From JACPHD01 sp964431805 (lineage in GTDB: Bacteria > Patescibacteriota > Patescibacteriia > Patescibacteriales > GWC2-42-12): a stretch of DNA of 64,000 bases. Position 1 is the first letter of the stretch, and each line of letters opens with the position of its first letter. Below the pieces are notes generated by a model. That model ran no database searches. It had not been told where the DNA came from and was given only the letters and a program-made list of their open reading frames with translations. Made by a program: the position numbers and the translations under genes. Where the stretch lies: NCBI GenBank assembly GCA_964431805.1, contig CAYSKV010000003.1:1-64000 (forward strand), read 5' to 3'. Shown one piece after another: positions 39,561 to 47,052 of this stretch.

Positions 39561-39752
39561 ATGGCGCATTCATTATATGTACATTGCGATGGTTGTAGTT
39601 TTTATTGTTTTCCCATCCCATTAACAAGGGAGTATTTAATTCGGTTAGCGTTTACAGATGTAGAAGTTTTTAAAGAGATAAAAAATTTAAGCAGCATTTA
39701 TGTTTATTGTCCAATAGATGAAACATATAAACTTTTTAAATTTATTACGTGA
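39561..39752 (+). CDS. Small Cys-rich protein of unknown function
   Basis: The protein has 63 residues and no recognised family. Four cysteines (YVHCDGCSFYCF and YVYCPIDE) could bind zinc or iron. The rest includes LTREYLIRLAFTDVEVFKEI and ends with KLFKFIT. AGAGG precedes ATG 39561 by eight bases. It is the first of a group with the 39764 zinc-ribbon gene and pyrF, after a promoter and a leader hairpin. Whether it has any relation to pyrimidine synthesis is unknown. Confidence 0.55.
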   Translation: MAHSLYVHCDGCSFYCFPIPLTREYLIRLAFTDVEVFKEIKNLSSIYVYCPIDETYKLFKFIT

Positions 39753-39763
39753 AGGGAGGAAAC

Positions 39764-39916
39764 ATGGCGAGAGGTAAGATGGAGTTTAGAAGAGGTAGTA
39801 GTGGGGACCAAGCTGGTTTAACAAACGGTTGGTCGAAAAGATATTTTGACAATCTAACAGCCAAGGCTTTTATGCGCCCAGGGGTTAGATGCAGAAATTG
39901 CGGGAGAAGAAAATAA
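39764..39916 (+). CDS. Small basic zinc-ribbon-like protein
   Basis: This 50-residue protein starts at ATG 39764 with GGGAGGA four bases upstream. It is rich in Arg and Gly (RGKMEFRRGSSGDQAG), has a short helix (KRYFDNLTAKAFMRPG), and ends in CRNCGRRK, a half zinc ribbon. It starts 11 bases after the previous gene. It is too short for family recognition; a small ribosome- or RNA-associated protein is conceivable. Confidence 0.5.
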   Translation: MARGKMEFRRGSSGDQAGLTNGWSKRYFDNLTAKAFMRPGVRCRNCGRRK

Positions 39917-39948
39917 CCATAACTTTTGCAGGAGGAAAATTGTAAAAA

Positions 39949-40728
39949 ATGAAAAAACATAAACTTTTTTCTTTGAGAGACAGATTAGTGTTGGCGTGTG
40001 ATAAAAGTGCCAGACGAATAGATAGTTTTTCGGCAGCTGATAAACTTATAGATACTTTGGCTGAACATGTCGGTTGGGTAAAATTTAATTCTGCTTTTGT
40101 TGGCGGAGGAAAAGAGATAATGCGTTGCGCGCAACAGAAGGGCGCAAAAATTTGGTTGGATTTAAAATGGCATGACGTGCCAGATACGGTCGTAAATTAT
40201 GTTTCCGAAGCTATGCATATACTGCCGTTTGGTGTTGAAATGTTTAATGTGCATGCTTCTGGTGGATCAAAAATGATGAAAATGGTTAGAGACAAAATCA
40301 ATGAATCGTTTCCGCCCACTTCTTCATCGCCCGCTAGTCCTTTGGCTATAGCGATTACGGTTTTAACCAGTTTGGGGCAGGAAGGTATTAAAGAGATAGG
40401 TTATACCTGTACTGTTCCCGAGTTGGTAATGCGTTTAGCTGCTTTAGCTAAGGGCGCCAATTTAGATGGTGTAGTAGGCTCTCCGCTGGAAGCACAGATG
40501 CTTCGCGCAAAATTTGGTCCTGATTTTCTCATTGTCACTCCCGGCATTCGTTTTGCAGAAGAGTCTAAGGGTGGTCAAGTCAGAGTAACAACGCCGAGGG
40601 AAGCTATAGCTAACGGCGCTGATATGATTGTTATGGGCACTTCTTTAATTAAAGGCGGGCTGGACGCAGTTAGACGTGCTTATGCCGAGATTGAAGAGGG
40701 GTTAGAAGAAAGACAAAAAAATAATTAA
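39949..40728 (+). CDS. pyrF: Orotidine 5'-phosphate decarboxylase
   Basis: This enzyme makes UMP from OMP, the last step of de novo pyrimidine synthesis. It has 259 residues. The TIM-barrel signature is the catalytic Asp-Lys-Asp set in DLKWHDVPDT (D71, K73, D76). Other blocks are LVLACDKSA at the start, EMFNVHASGGSKMM, and the C-terminal phosphate-binding VTPGIRF and GADMIVMGTSLI. A strong SD (GGAGG) lies upstream at longer than usual spacing. The next gene (40810) is the preceding enzyme of the pathway. Confidence 0.93.
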   Translation: MKKHKLFSLRDRLVLACDKSARRIDSFSAADKLIDTLAEHVGWVKFNSAFVGGGKEIMRCAQQKGAKIWLDLKWHDVPDTVVNYVSEAMHILPFGVEMFNVHASGGSKMMKMVRDKINESFPPTSSSPASPLAIAITVLTSLGQEGIKEIGYTCTVPELVMRLAALAKGANLDGVVGSPLEAQMLRAKFGPDFLIVTPGIRFAEESKGGQVRVTTPREAIANGADMIVMGTSLIKGGLDAVRRAYAEIEEGLEERQKNN

Positions 40729-40809
40729 AAATAAAAATTCAGGTAAAATTATTAGAGAACATTCTAAAAATAATAAAAACAGTATAGTATTTATAGTGGA
40801 GGTTGTAAT

Positions 40810-41544
40810 ATGACGAAGGTGTTTGATGAAAATCCTTTAAATGTTTTAAAGCAATGTGGCGGATGCTACGAAAGTCCGAGAGATAAAAATGGAAAAATTA
40901 TTGGTCCACTTGTTGCTTACGCTGGCAAATATAAAGATAACGCTGGCAACGAAAAGCAATATGTTGGTCCGGATTATTTCAATTTTGCAAGAGCCGAACA
41001 ACATCCCGACATTTGTAATTATTTTGCCAGAGCCATAATGCAGGATATGTGGGAAAAAATGCCCGGGGATCCTATGCCGAACCCGGATGTTGTTATCGGA
41101 ATGCCAATGGGAGGAATTATTCTGTCTACGCATCTCGGAATTTTGCTCGATTGTCGCGTTGTTTTTGCCGAGAAGAAAATTACTGCCTTGGCTGATCCGG
41201 AAAATGGTTTAAAGGAGATTTCGGAACTGATTATTAATCGCCATGAAATTTATCCTGGCGACCACGTTGCTATCGTAGAAGATGTTTGTAATAATTTTTC
41301 TACGACCGAAAAAGCGGCTCAGCTGATTGCTGGCGTTGATGCGAAATTTTTCGGCATCTTATGCGGTATTAATCGGTCGAAGACGGAAAAGTGGAATGAC
41401 TATAATGTCATTTCAAGTATCTTTAAACCCTCGGAACAATACAAACAGGAAGATCCGGCCGTAGCAGATTTGATTTCCAGAGGCAAGATTGTTTGGAAGC
41501 CGAAACAGCAATGGGAGGTGCTGAAGGCGGCCATGAAAAAATAA
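40810..41544 (+). CDS. pyrE: Phosphoribosyltransferase, probably orotate phosphoribosyltransferase
   Basis: This is a 244-residue type I phosphoribosyltransferase. The PRPP loop is HVAIVEDVCNNFSTTEKAAQ (about 151-170), with the two acidic residues 'ED' and Asn/Ser in place of the common Thr-Thr-Gly. The N-terminal region (LKQCGGCYESPRDKNGKIIG, GPDYFNFARAEQHPDICNYF) and the catalytic loop VIGMPMGGIILSTHLGILLD with VVFAEKKI fit OPRT. It is adjacent to pyrF, so orotate is the most likely base. Longer than E. coli OPRT by about 30 residues. Another phosphoribosyltransferase substrate is possible. Confidence 0.78.
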   Translation: MTKVFDENPLNVLKQCGGCYESPRDKNGKIIGPLVAYAGKYKDNAGNEKQYVGPDYFNFARAEQHPDICNYFARAIMQDMWEKMPGDPMPNPDVVIGMPMGGIILSTHLGILLDCRVVFAEKKITALADPENGLKEISELIINRHEIYPGDHVAIVEDVCNNFSTTEKAAQLIAGVDAKFFGILCGINRSKTEKWNDYNVISSIFKPSEQYKQEDPAVADLISRGKIVWKPKQQWEVLKAAMKK

Positions 41545-41564
41545 TAAATAATAAATTTTAACCC

Positions 41565-41605
41565 GGCTAATTCGTTTAAGCGAATTAGCCGTTTTTTATT
41601 TTTTT
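41565..41605 (+). terminator. Intrinsic terminator after pyrE
   Basis: GGCTAATTCG (41565-41574) and CGAATTAGCC (41581-41590) form a perfect ten-pair stem, followed by a long T tract (GTTTTTTATTTTTTT). Confidence 0.92.
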
Positions 41606-41688
41606 AACGCTTTGCTTAAAAGTAATTTTTGAGTTATAATTATGTTATAAATTTTCAAAAAAATACTAATTATTAACTTTATAAATTT

Positions 41689-42213
41689 ATGCCAAAAACA
41701 ATAAAATTTCCTCAAAAATTAGCTAAATATTTAGAAAAAGCTAAAGTTAAACATAATATTTTAGAACATAAAACCGTGTACACTGCCTATGATACGGCCG
41801 CGACTATGGGCAAAAAATTAAATGAAGTTGTAAAGACTTTGTTAGTGACGGCGGACAGAGATTATTATTTAGTTTTATTGCCGGCTGATTATAATCTTGA
41901 TTTCAAAAAATTGGTTAAAGAAATCAGCAAGGTTACTGGCAAAAAAATAAAAGCAGTTAAAATTCCAGGTGAAAAAATTATGGAAAAATTATTGAAAGTT
42001 AAAGCTGGCGCCATAAGCGCTTTTGGTGGTTTGCATAAATTGCCGGTAATTATGGAAAAAAATTTAACCAAAATAAAAAAAGCGGTTTTTGCTTCCGGCA
42101 GTTTTAATCATTCAGTCGAGATGGCAGTTAAAGATTTTATTAAATTAGAGGGCGCTGCTTTAGGCGGTTTTGGTATTAAAAAGAAAGTTGTTTTAGTGAA
42201 GAAGAAAAAATAA
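41689..42213 (+). CDS. YbaK/EbsC-family aminoacyl-tRNA deacylase
   Basis: This is a 174-residue protein of the fold that removes mischarged amino acids from tRNA (the Pro editing family). The start LEKAKVKHNILEHKTVYTAY and the middle NEVVKTLLVTADRDYYLVLL carry the family's Lys in 'VVKTLL'. GAISAFGGLHKLPVIMEKNL and the C-terminal VEMAVKDFIKLEGAAL complete the fold. A slightly lengthened, Lys-rich tail ends it. A free-standing deacylase or a regulatory tRNA-binding protein are the two options. Confidence 0.88.
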   Translation: MPKTIKFPQKLAKYLEKAKVKHNILEHKTVYTAYDTAATMGKKLNEVVKTLLVTADRDYYLVLLPADYNLDFKKLVKEISKVTGKKIKAVKIPGEKIMEKLLKVKAGAISAFGGLHKLPVIMEKNLTKIKKAVFASGSFNHSVEMAVKDFIKLEGAALGGFGIKKKVVLVKKKK

Positions 42214-42232
42214 ATTTTTCGTTGTCAATATT

Positions 42233-42934
42233 ATGAATTTTAAAATAGATAAATTTGAAGGTCCCTTGGGCTTGCTTTTGCAGTTGATTGAAAGAGAAGA
42301 GATGGATATTACGCAAATCAGTTTAGCAAAAATCGCGGATCAATATATTGAATATATAAAAAGCTCTAAAGATATCGGGCCGGAAGAGCTGGCCGATTTT
42401 TTAGTAGTCGCCGCGAAGTTATTATTAATAAAATCAAGAGCGCTTTTACCATTTTTAAAAGGGGAAGCCGAGGAAGAAATTCAAGAATTTGAGCATCAAT
42501 TAAAAATGTATAAAGAATTTTTAGAGGCGGCTAAAAAGATTGAAGCTATAATCGGAAAAAAGCGTTTTAGTTTCGCGCGCGAATTTAACCGCAAAGCATT
42601 TTTAGCTAGCGCCAATATTTTTTCACCGCCAAAAAATTTAACAGCCGTTGATTTACAAACCGTGTTTAGTGAAATAATTAGAAATATTAGACCAGCCGAA
42701 AAGCTAGAAGAAAAAAATTTAGAGCAGATAGTTAATATTGAAGATAAAATTTTAGCGATTCAAGAAATTTTATTAGAAAAAATAAAGATAAGTTTTAATC
42801 ATGTTTTGGCTAGCGCAAAAAATAAAACCGAAATAATCGTAAGCTTTTTAGCGCTCCTAGAATTAATTAAACAAAGAGACGTGATGGTTACGCAAGGAGA
42901 TTTATTCGCAGAAATTGAAATAAACAAAATATAA
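42233..42934 (+). CDS. scpA: Segregation and condensation protein A
   Basis: This is the kleisin subunit that bridges the SMC dimer and drives chromosome condensation. It has 233 residues. It starts NFKIDKFEGPLGLLLQLIER, the SMC-contact helix, then PEELADFLVVAAKLLLIKSR. The C-terminal winged-helix domain spans about residues 165-230 with IVSFLALLELIKQRDVMVTQ. The length is standard. scpB follows after about 47 bases, the usual partner; smc itself is not in this window. Confidence 0.95.
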   Translation: MNFKIDKFEGPLGLLLQLIEREEMDITQISLAKIADQYIEYIKSSKDIGPEELADFLVVAAKLLLIKSRALLPFLKGEAEEEIQEFEHQLKMYKEFLEAAKKIEAIIGKKRFSFAREFNRKAFLASANIFSPPKNLTAVDLQTVFSEIIRNIRPAEKLEEKNLEQIVNIEDKILAIQEILLEKIKISFNHVLASAKNKTEIIVSFLALLELIKQRDVMVTQGDLFAEIEINKI

Positions 42935-42949
42935 CCTTTAAAAACTTTT

Positions 42950-42971
42950 TTCCCGCCTGCGTGGGAATGAC
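42950..42971. repeat. Short REP-like palindrome between scpA and scpB
   Basis: TTCCCGCCTGCGTGGGAA is an imperfect dyad of the type TTCCCGC...GCGGGAA. Related sequences occur at 28001-28016 (CCCGCTTAAGCGGG) and 58678-58699 (TTCCCGCGAAAGCGAGAA). All are intergenic. Confidence 0.55.
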
Positions 42972-42981
42972 AAAAATAATT

Positions 42982-43551
42982 ATGCCCATAAAATCAAAAA
43001 TTGAATCTTTATTATTTATTTCCGCTAAACCAATGGCCGCGAGCCAATTGGCTGATTTATTAAAAGTTGATAAAAAAGAAATTATAAAAAGCGCGGATGA
43101 ATTACTTGAACAATATAAAATTAACAAAACCGGAACGCAAATTATTAAAGACGGCAGTAAATATCAAATGGTAAGCGCGCCGGAAAACGCTAAAATAATC
43201 CAAGAATTTATTAAAGATGAAACTACCGGCGAATTATCTCGGCCGAGCTTAGAAGCTTTAACTATTATCGCTTATCGCGGACCAGTTTCAAAAATTGACT
43301 TAGACAGAATTAGGGGTGTAAACTGCGCTTTAATTTTAAGAAATTTACTTTTAAGAGGTTTAATCGAGAGCAAATTTGATAAAAAGAAAAATGAAAATTA
43401 TTATACGGTAGCTTTTGATTTTATTCGTTTTATGGGTTTAAATGATATTAAAGAATTGCCTGATTATGAAAGGCTTAGCCAAGATGATACAATTGATAAA
43501 ATGTTAGAGCAAAGCGATAAAGTTAAAGAATTAAATAACCAAACATGCTAA
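42982..43551 (+). CDS. scpB: Segregation and condensation protein B
   Basis: This is the winged-helix partner of ScpA. The start is ATG 42982 (MPIKSKIESLLFISAKPMAA); the GTG at 42961 lies inside the REP-like palindrome and is rejected. The protein has 189 residues with the family blocks TGELSRPSLEALTIIAYRGP, SKIDLDRIRGVNCALILRNL and YYTVAFDFIRFMGLND. Its end overlaps the next gene by seven bases. Length and motifs are normal. Confidence 0.95.
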   Translation: MPIKSKIESLLFISAKPMAASQLADLLKVDKKEIIKSADELLEQYKINKTGTQIIKDGSKYQMVSAPENAKIIQEFIKDETTGELSRPSLEALTIIAYRGPVSKIDLDRIRGVNCALILRNLLLRGLIESKFDKKKNENYYTVAFDFIRFMGLNDIKELPDYERLSQDDTIDKMLEQSDKVKELNNQTC

Positions 43552-44609
43552 TACCAGCGACAATTAGTTGGTTAGTTTCAACAATTTTTTTAAATTTAGG
43601 TCTAGTTTTAAGCGGTCAATTTTTAACATCCGGCAATATTGATTTAGCTAAAACCGGTTTAGTTTTAGGCGTGAATGAATATCAACAGGCCAGTAAAGTT
43701 ATAGTTGAACAGGGAAATAATTTTAGTAAAGCTATAGTTGAAGTAATCGAAGACGCAAAAACGCTACCTATGCCGCCCATACCGCAATTACCTCAGTTCA
43801 ATATGCCAATGCAGACATTGCCGCAAAATCCGGCGAAAGAAGCGGTGGCTGAAACAGTCAATTTTAATTTAGCAGCTGAGAATGGAGCGATTTTAGATTG
43901 TCAAAATTATAATTTATTTTTTTCTAAAAAGCCTGATCGATCATGGCCTATCGCCAGTATAACTAAATTATTTACTGCTTATACTTTTTTAGATTATAAT
44001 CCTGGCTGGGATACGACTTATGAAATTAAAGCCGAGGATAAACGGGAAGGCGGTAAAATTTATTTATTTACCGGCGATAAAGTAAAAATAAAAGATTTAT
44101 TTTATTTTAGCTTAGTTGGTTCTGACAATACGGCGACAGTAGCGTTAGTCCATTCAACTGGCATGACCGAAGAAGAATTTGTCGCAAAAATTAATGATAA
44201 AATTAAAAGCCTTGGTTTTAAAAATACTAGGATTATTGATTCGTCAGGGCTAAAAGACGGTAATATTTCAACTGCTCGTGAAATCGCTAGATTTGCTGAT
44301 ATTGCCTTAGGGGTAGATGAAATTAACCGCGCCTCTTTAACCAAAAAGTATGAATTTATTACTGAACAAGGCAGGGAGAAATCTATAGTTAGCACTAATG
44401 ATTTATTAAATACTTTTCCTGAACAAGAAATTAGCTTATTGGGAGGAAAAACTGGGCATATTAATTCTTCGGGCTATTGTCTAGTTAGTAAGTTTAAAGA
44501 CGATAATGGCAAAGCTATTGTTACCGTAGTTTTAGGCGCTAATAACGAAGCAGATCGCTTTAATTTAACCAAAGAACTAGTAAAGTTATATTACAATAAT
44601 AAGTTTTAA
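43545..44609 (+). CDS. D-alanyl-D-alanine carboxypeptidase (S11 family)
   Basis: This trims the terminal D-Ala from peptidoglycan stem peptides in the periplasm. It has 354 residues. An N-terminal hydrophobic segment (ATISWLVSTIFLNLGLVLSG) acts as signal anchor, followed by a Pro-rich linker. The catalytic triplet is visible: SITK (about 137-140), SDN (about 192-194) and KTG (about 302-304). There is no C-terminal amphipathic anchor as in PBP5. It overlaps scpB by seven bases, which couples chromosome segregation and wall genes. Confidence 0.93.
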   Translation: MLIPATISWLVSTIFLNLGLVLSGQFLTSGNIDLAKTGLVLGVNEYQQASKVIVEQGNNFSKAIVEVIEDAKTLPMPPIPQLPQFNMPMQTLPQNPAKEAVAETVNFNLAAENGAILDCQNYNLFFSKKPDRSWPIASITKLFTAYTFLDYNPGWDTTYEIKAEDKREGGKIYLFTGDKVKIKDLFYFSLVGSDNTATVALVHSTGMTEEEFVAKINDKIKSLGFKNTRIIDSSGLKDGNISTAREIARFADIALGVDEINRASLTKKYEFITEQGREKSIVSTNDLLNTFPEQEISLLGGKTGHINSSGYCLVSKFKDDNGKAIVTVVLGANNEADRFNLTKELVKLYYNNKF

Positions 44610-44615
44610 TTTTAG

Positions 44616-44644
44616 TTGATAAACCAGGCTAGTTATAATATAAT
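44616..44644 (+). promoter_or_regulatory. Promoter of thrS
   Basis: TTGATA (44616-44621) and TATAAT (44639-44644) have a 17-base spacer. The thrS start codon is 27 bases after the -10 box. Confidence 0.75.
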
Positions 44645-44671
44645 AATTAAGAATCAAGTTAAATAAAAAAT

Positions 44672-46480
44672 ATGTCAGAAGAAAAAAATGAAAAATTAGA
44701 GATGATGCGTCATTCCTTATCCCACATAATGGCGGCGGCGATTTTAAAGTTATACCCTAAAACGAAATTCGCTATCGGCCCGGCCGTGGATAATGGTTTT
44801 TACTATGATTTGGATTTTGGTAAAATTAAAATTAGTGATAACGATTTAGCAAAGATAGAAGCAGAAATGAAAAATATTATTAAAGCTAATTTGTTTTTTG
44901 AAAAATCTGAATTACCGATTGCCAAAGCTTTAGCGCGCGAGAAAAAGAGCGGGCAAATTTATAAAGAGGAATTAATTAAAGATTTAAAAAAAGCTGGAGA
45001 AAAATCGGTTAGTTATTATAAGTTAGGCGAGTTTGAAGATTTGTGCCGTGGTCCGCATATTAAATCAACGGGGCTTGTGCAAAACGGCAGCTGGAAATTA
45101 GAAAAATTAGCCGGAGCTTATTGGCGTGGAAATGAAAAAAATAAAATGCTTGTTAGAATTTACGGTTTGGCGTTTTTAACTAAGCAGGAATTAGATAATT
45201 ATTTAAAAATGATGGAAGAGGCGGAAAAAAGAGATCACAGAAAAATCGGTAAAGAATTGGATTTATTTCATATAGATGAGACCGTCGGTTTAGGTTTGCC
45301 GCTTTGGCATCCTAAGGGCGCTATTTTATGGAGGATTATTGAAGATTTTTGGTATAAGGAGCATTTGAAGAATGGCTATCAACTTGTTAGGACGCCCCAT
45401 GTTGGTAACAGAAAATTGTGGGAAACGTCAGGCCATTGGGGTTTTTATAACGACAGTATGTATCCGCCGCTAGAAGTCGGCCAAACCCTAAAAGAGAGTC
45501 AAGATAAAAGTAAAATAAAAGAGTCAGAGCAATTTTTATTAAAACCAATGAATTGTCCGTTTCATGTCCAGATTTTTAAAAACAAACCCCATTCATACCG
45601 CGAATTGCCTTTAAGATGGGCGGAATGCGGGACTGTATATCGTTACGAAAAAAAGGGGGAGCTCTCCGGCCTAACTAGAGTTAGAGGGTTTACTCAAGAT
45701 GATGCGCATATTATTTGTCGAGCCGATCAAGTTGAAGAAGAATTAAAAAAAGTAGTAGATTTTATTTTATTTATTTATCAGGCGTTCGGTTTTGAGATGA
45801 AAAGCGTTAATGTATACTTATCTGTTAGAGATCCTAAATTAAAAAAATATGCCGGCACTGAAAAGGGTTGGGATTTTACCGAAAAAGTTTTAGAAAAAAT
45901 TGCTAGAGAAAAAGGTTTAAATATTAGTAAAGATGTTGGCGGTGCCGTATTTTATGGCCCGAAACTTGATTTTAAAGTTAAGGATGCGATTGGTAGAGAA
46001 TGGCAATGTTCAACTTTGCAGTTTGATTTTAATTTACCGGAAAGATTTGATATGTCGTTTATTAACGATCAGGGGAAAAAAGAACAACCGTATATGCTTC
46101 ATCGAGCTTTGTTTGGTTCATTTGAAAGATTTATTGGAATTTTAATTGAACATTACGCTGGCGCTTTTCCGGTTTGGCTTTCGCCGGTGCAGGTTAAAAT
46201 CGTTTCCGTCGGCTCTGCTCATGTTGAATTCTGTAAAAAATTAGCGCAGGAGTTTAAGGAAAGTAATATTAGAGTTGAAGTTGATGAAACCGATGAAACC
46301 GTAGGAAATAAAATTAGAAAAGCTGTCGGAGAAAAAATGCCTTATATGTTAGTAATTGGTGACAGGGAAATGGCATCTGACAAATTAGCGGTTAGAGACA
46401 GGGGAGAAAAAATAACTAGGGAAATTAGCAAGGAAGAGTTTATTAAAGAGGTAAAAAATAAAATTAGTGTAAGAAAATAA
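44672..46480 (+). CDS. thrS: Threonyl-tRNA synthetase without TGS domain
   Basis: This charges tRNA-Thr. It has 602 residues against about 640 in E. coli because the N-terminal TGS domain is missing; translation begins directly before the editing domain (MRHSLSHIMAAAILKLYPKT with the HxxxH zinc motif). The catalytic core has the Cys ligand in MNCPFHVQIF, motif 2 YRYEKKGELSGLTRVRGFTQ, and motif 3 LHRALFGSFERFIGILIEHY. The C-terminal anticodon-binding domain includes GDREMASDKLAVRDR. It is monocistronic with a consensus promoter and a terminator at 46499. Confidence 0.97.
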   Translation: MSEEKNEKLEMMRHSLSHIMAAAILKLYPKTKFAIGPAVDNGFYYDLDFGKIKISDNDLAKIEAEMKNIIKANLFFEKSELPIAKALAREKKSGQIYKEELIKDLKKAGEKSVSYYKLGEFEDLCRGPHIKSTGLVQNGSWKLEKLAGAYWRGNEKNKMLVRIYGLAFLTKQELDNYLKMMEEAEKRDHRKIGKELDLFHIDETVGLGLPLWHPKGAILWRIIEDFWYKEHLKNGYQLVRTPHVGNRKLWETSGHWGFYNDSMYPPLEVGQTLKESQDKSKIKESEQFLLKPMNCPFHVQIFKNKPHSYRELPLRWAECGTVYRYEKKGELSGLTRVRGFTQDDAHIICRADQVEEELKKVVDFILFIYQAFGFEMKSVNVYLSVRDPKLKKYAGTEKGWDFTEKVLEKIAREKGLNISKDVGGAVFYGPKLDFKVKDAIGREWQCSTLQFDFNLPERFDMSFINDQGKKEQPYMLHRALFGSFERFIGILIEHYAGAFPVWLSPVQVKIVSVGSAHVEFCKKLAQEFKESNIRVEVDETDETVGNKIRKAVGEKMPYMLVIGDREMASDKLAVRDRGEKITREISKEEFIKEVKNKISVRK

Positions 46481-46498
46481 AATATTTTATATAAAAAT

Positions 46499-46536
46499 AG
46501 AGTGGCGAGTTTATTGGAACCGCCACTCTTTTTTAT
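46499..46536 (+). terminator. Intrinsic terminator after thrS
   Basis: AGAGTGGCG (46499-46507) pairs with CGCCACTCT (46521-46529), loop AGTTTATTGGAAC, followed by TTTTTTATT. Confidence 0.92.
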
Positions 46537-46554
46537 TAGTGTTATGTAGTGTAG

Positions 46555-46863
46555 TTAAACGTATTTGGAAGGTGCTTTTATTATTTTTATTAAATCTTCC
46601 TCGTCTACATAATTCATGCAGCGATCCTTTTTCCCCTTGCTGATCATGACTTCTACCTCGTCATATTCTTTTGAAGGGGTTTTTGGCTCTGAATGATTAC
46701 CCGACGCTCCAGCGATAATGCTGATTTGAAAATTTCCTCGCCTGGCGCTAACCTCCAGACAAGTTTGGGATAATTTAGCTTTATATAAAGCGTAGTTGTT
46801 TACCAATTCTCTGACTACCCATCCTTTTTTATAAAGCATCAATCCAATTTGCTCAATGTTCAT
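46555..46863 (-). CDS. Small protein of unknown function
   Basis: The protein has 102 residues and no recognised family. The start is fixed by AAAAGGAGG six bases before the ATG (read on the minus strand). It has an amphipathic start (IEQIGLMLYKKGWVVRELVN), a middle with KLSQTCLEVSARRGNFQISI, and an acidic end (DEVEVMISKGKKDRCMNYVD, then IIKAPSKYV). No signal or membrane segment. It has its own promoter at 46933-46961 (minus). It stands alone between thrS and gyrB. Confidence 0.6.
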   Translation of the reverse strand: MNIEQIGLMLYKKGWVVRELVNNYALYKAKLSQTCLEVSARRGNFQISIIAGASGNHSEPKTPSKEYDEVEVMISKGKKDRCMNYVDEEDLIKIIKAPSKYV

Positions 46864-46932
46864 TATGCCTCCTTTTGGCCACCTTAAATTTAGTTGTAAT
46901 TAATATTTTTGTTTTTCTAATTGTAATAATCA

Positions 46933-46961
46933 AGTATCGCATAAAAAATTTTAAATGTCAA
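46933..46961 (-). promoter_or_regulatory. Promoter of the 46863 minus-strand gene
   Basis: On the minus strand a consensus TTGACA (46961-46956) and GATACT (46938-46933) have a 17-base spacer. It is about 70 bases before the start codon. Confidence 0.7.
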
Positions 46962-47005
46962 TGGTTTTTGATTATTGATTACGTGGGAATAACAAAAATA
47001 GAAAA

Positions 47006-47039
47006 TAAAAACGACTTCGTATTAACGAAGTCGTTTTTT
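47006..47039. terminator. Terminator downstream of gyrB
   Basis: AAAACGACTTCGT (47007-47019) and ACGAAGTCGTTTT (47025-47037) form a near-perfect hairpin with A and T tracts on both sides. It can serve gyrB on the minus strand and stop plus-strand transcripts as well. Confidence 0.88.
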
Positions 47040-47052
47040 GTATGTACAAATT

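Noticed and set aside
42961..42981. GTG start for ScpB
   Set aside because: It lies inside a REP-like palindrome; ATG 42982 gives the normal N terminus.
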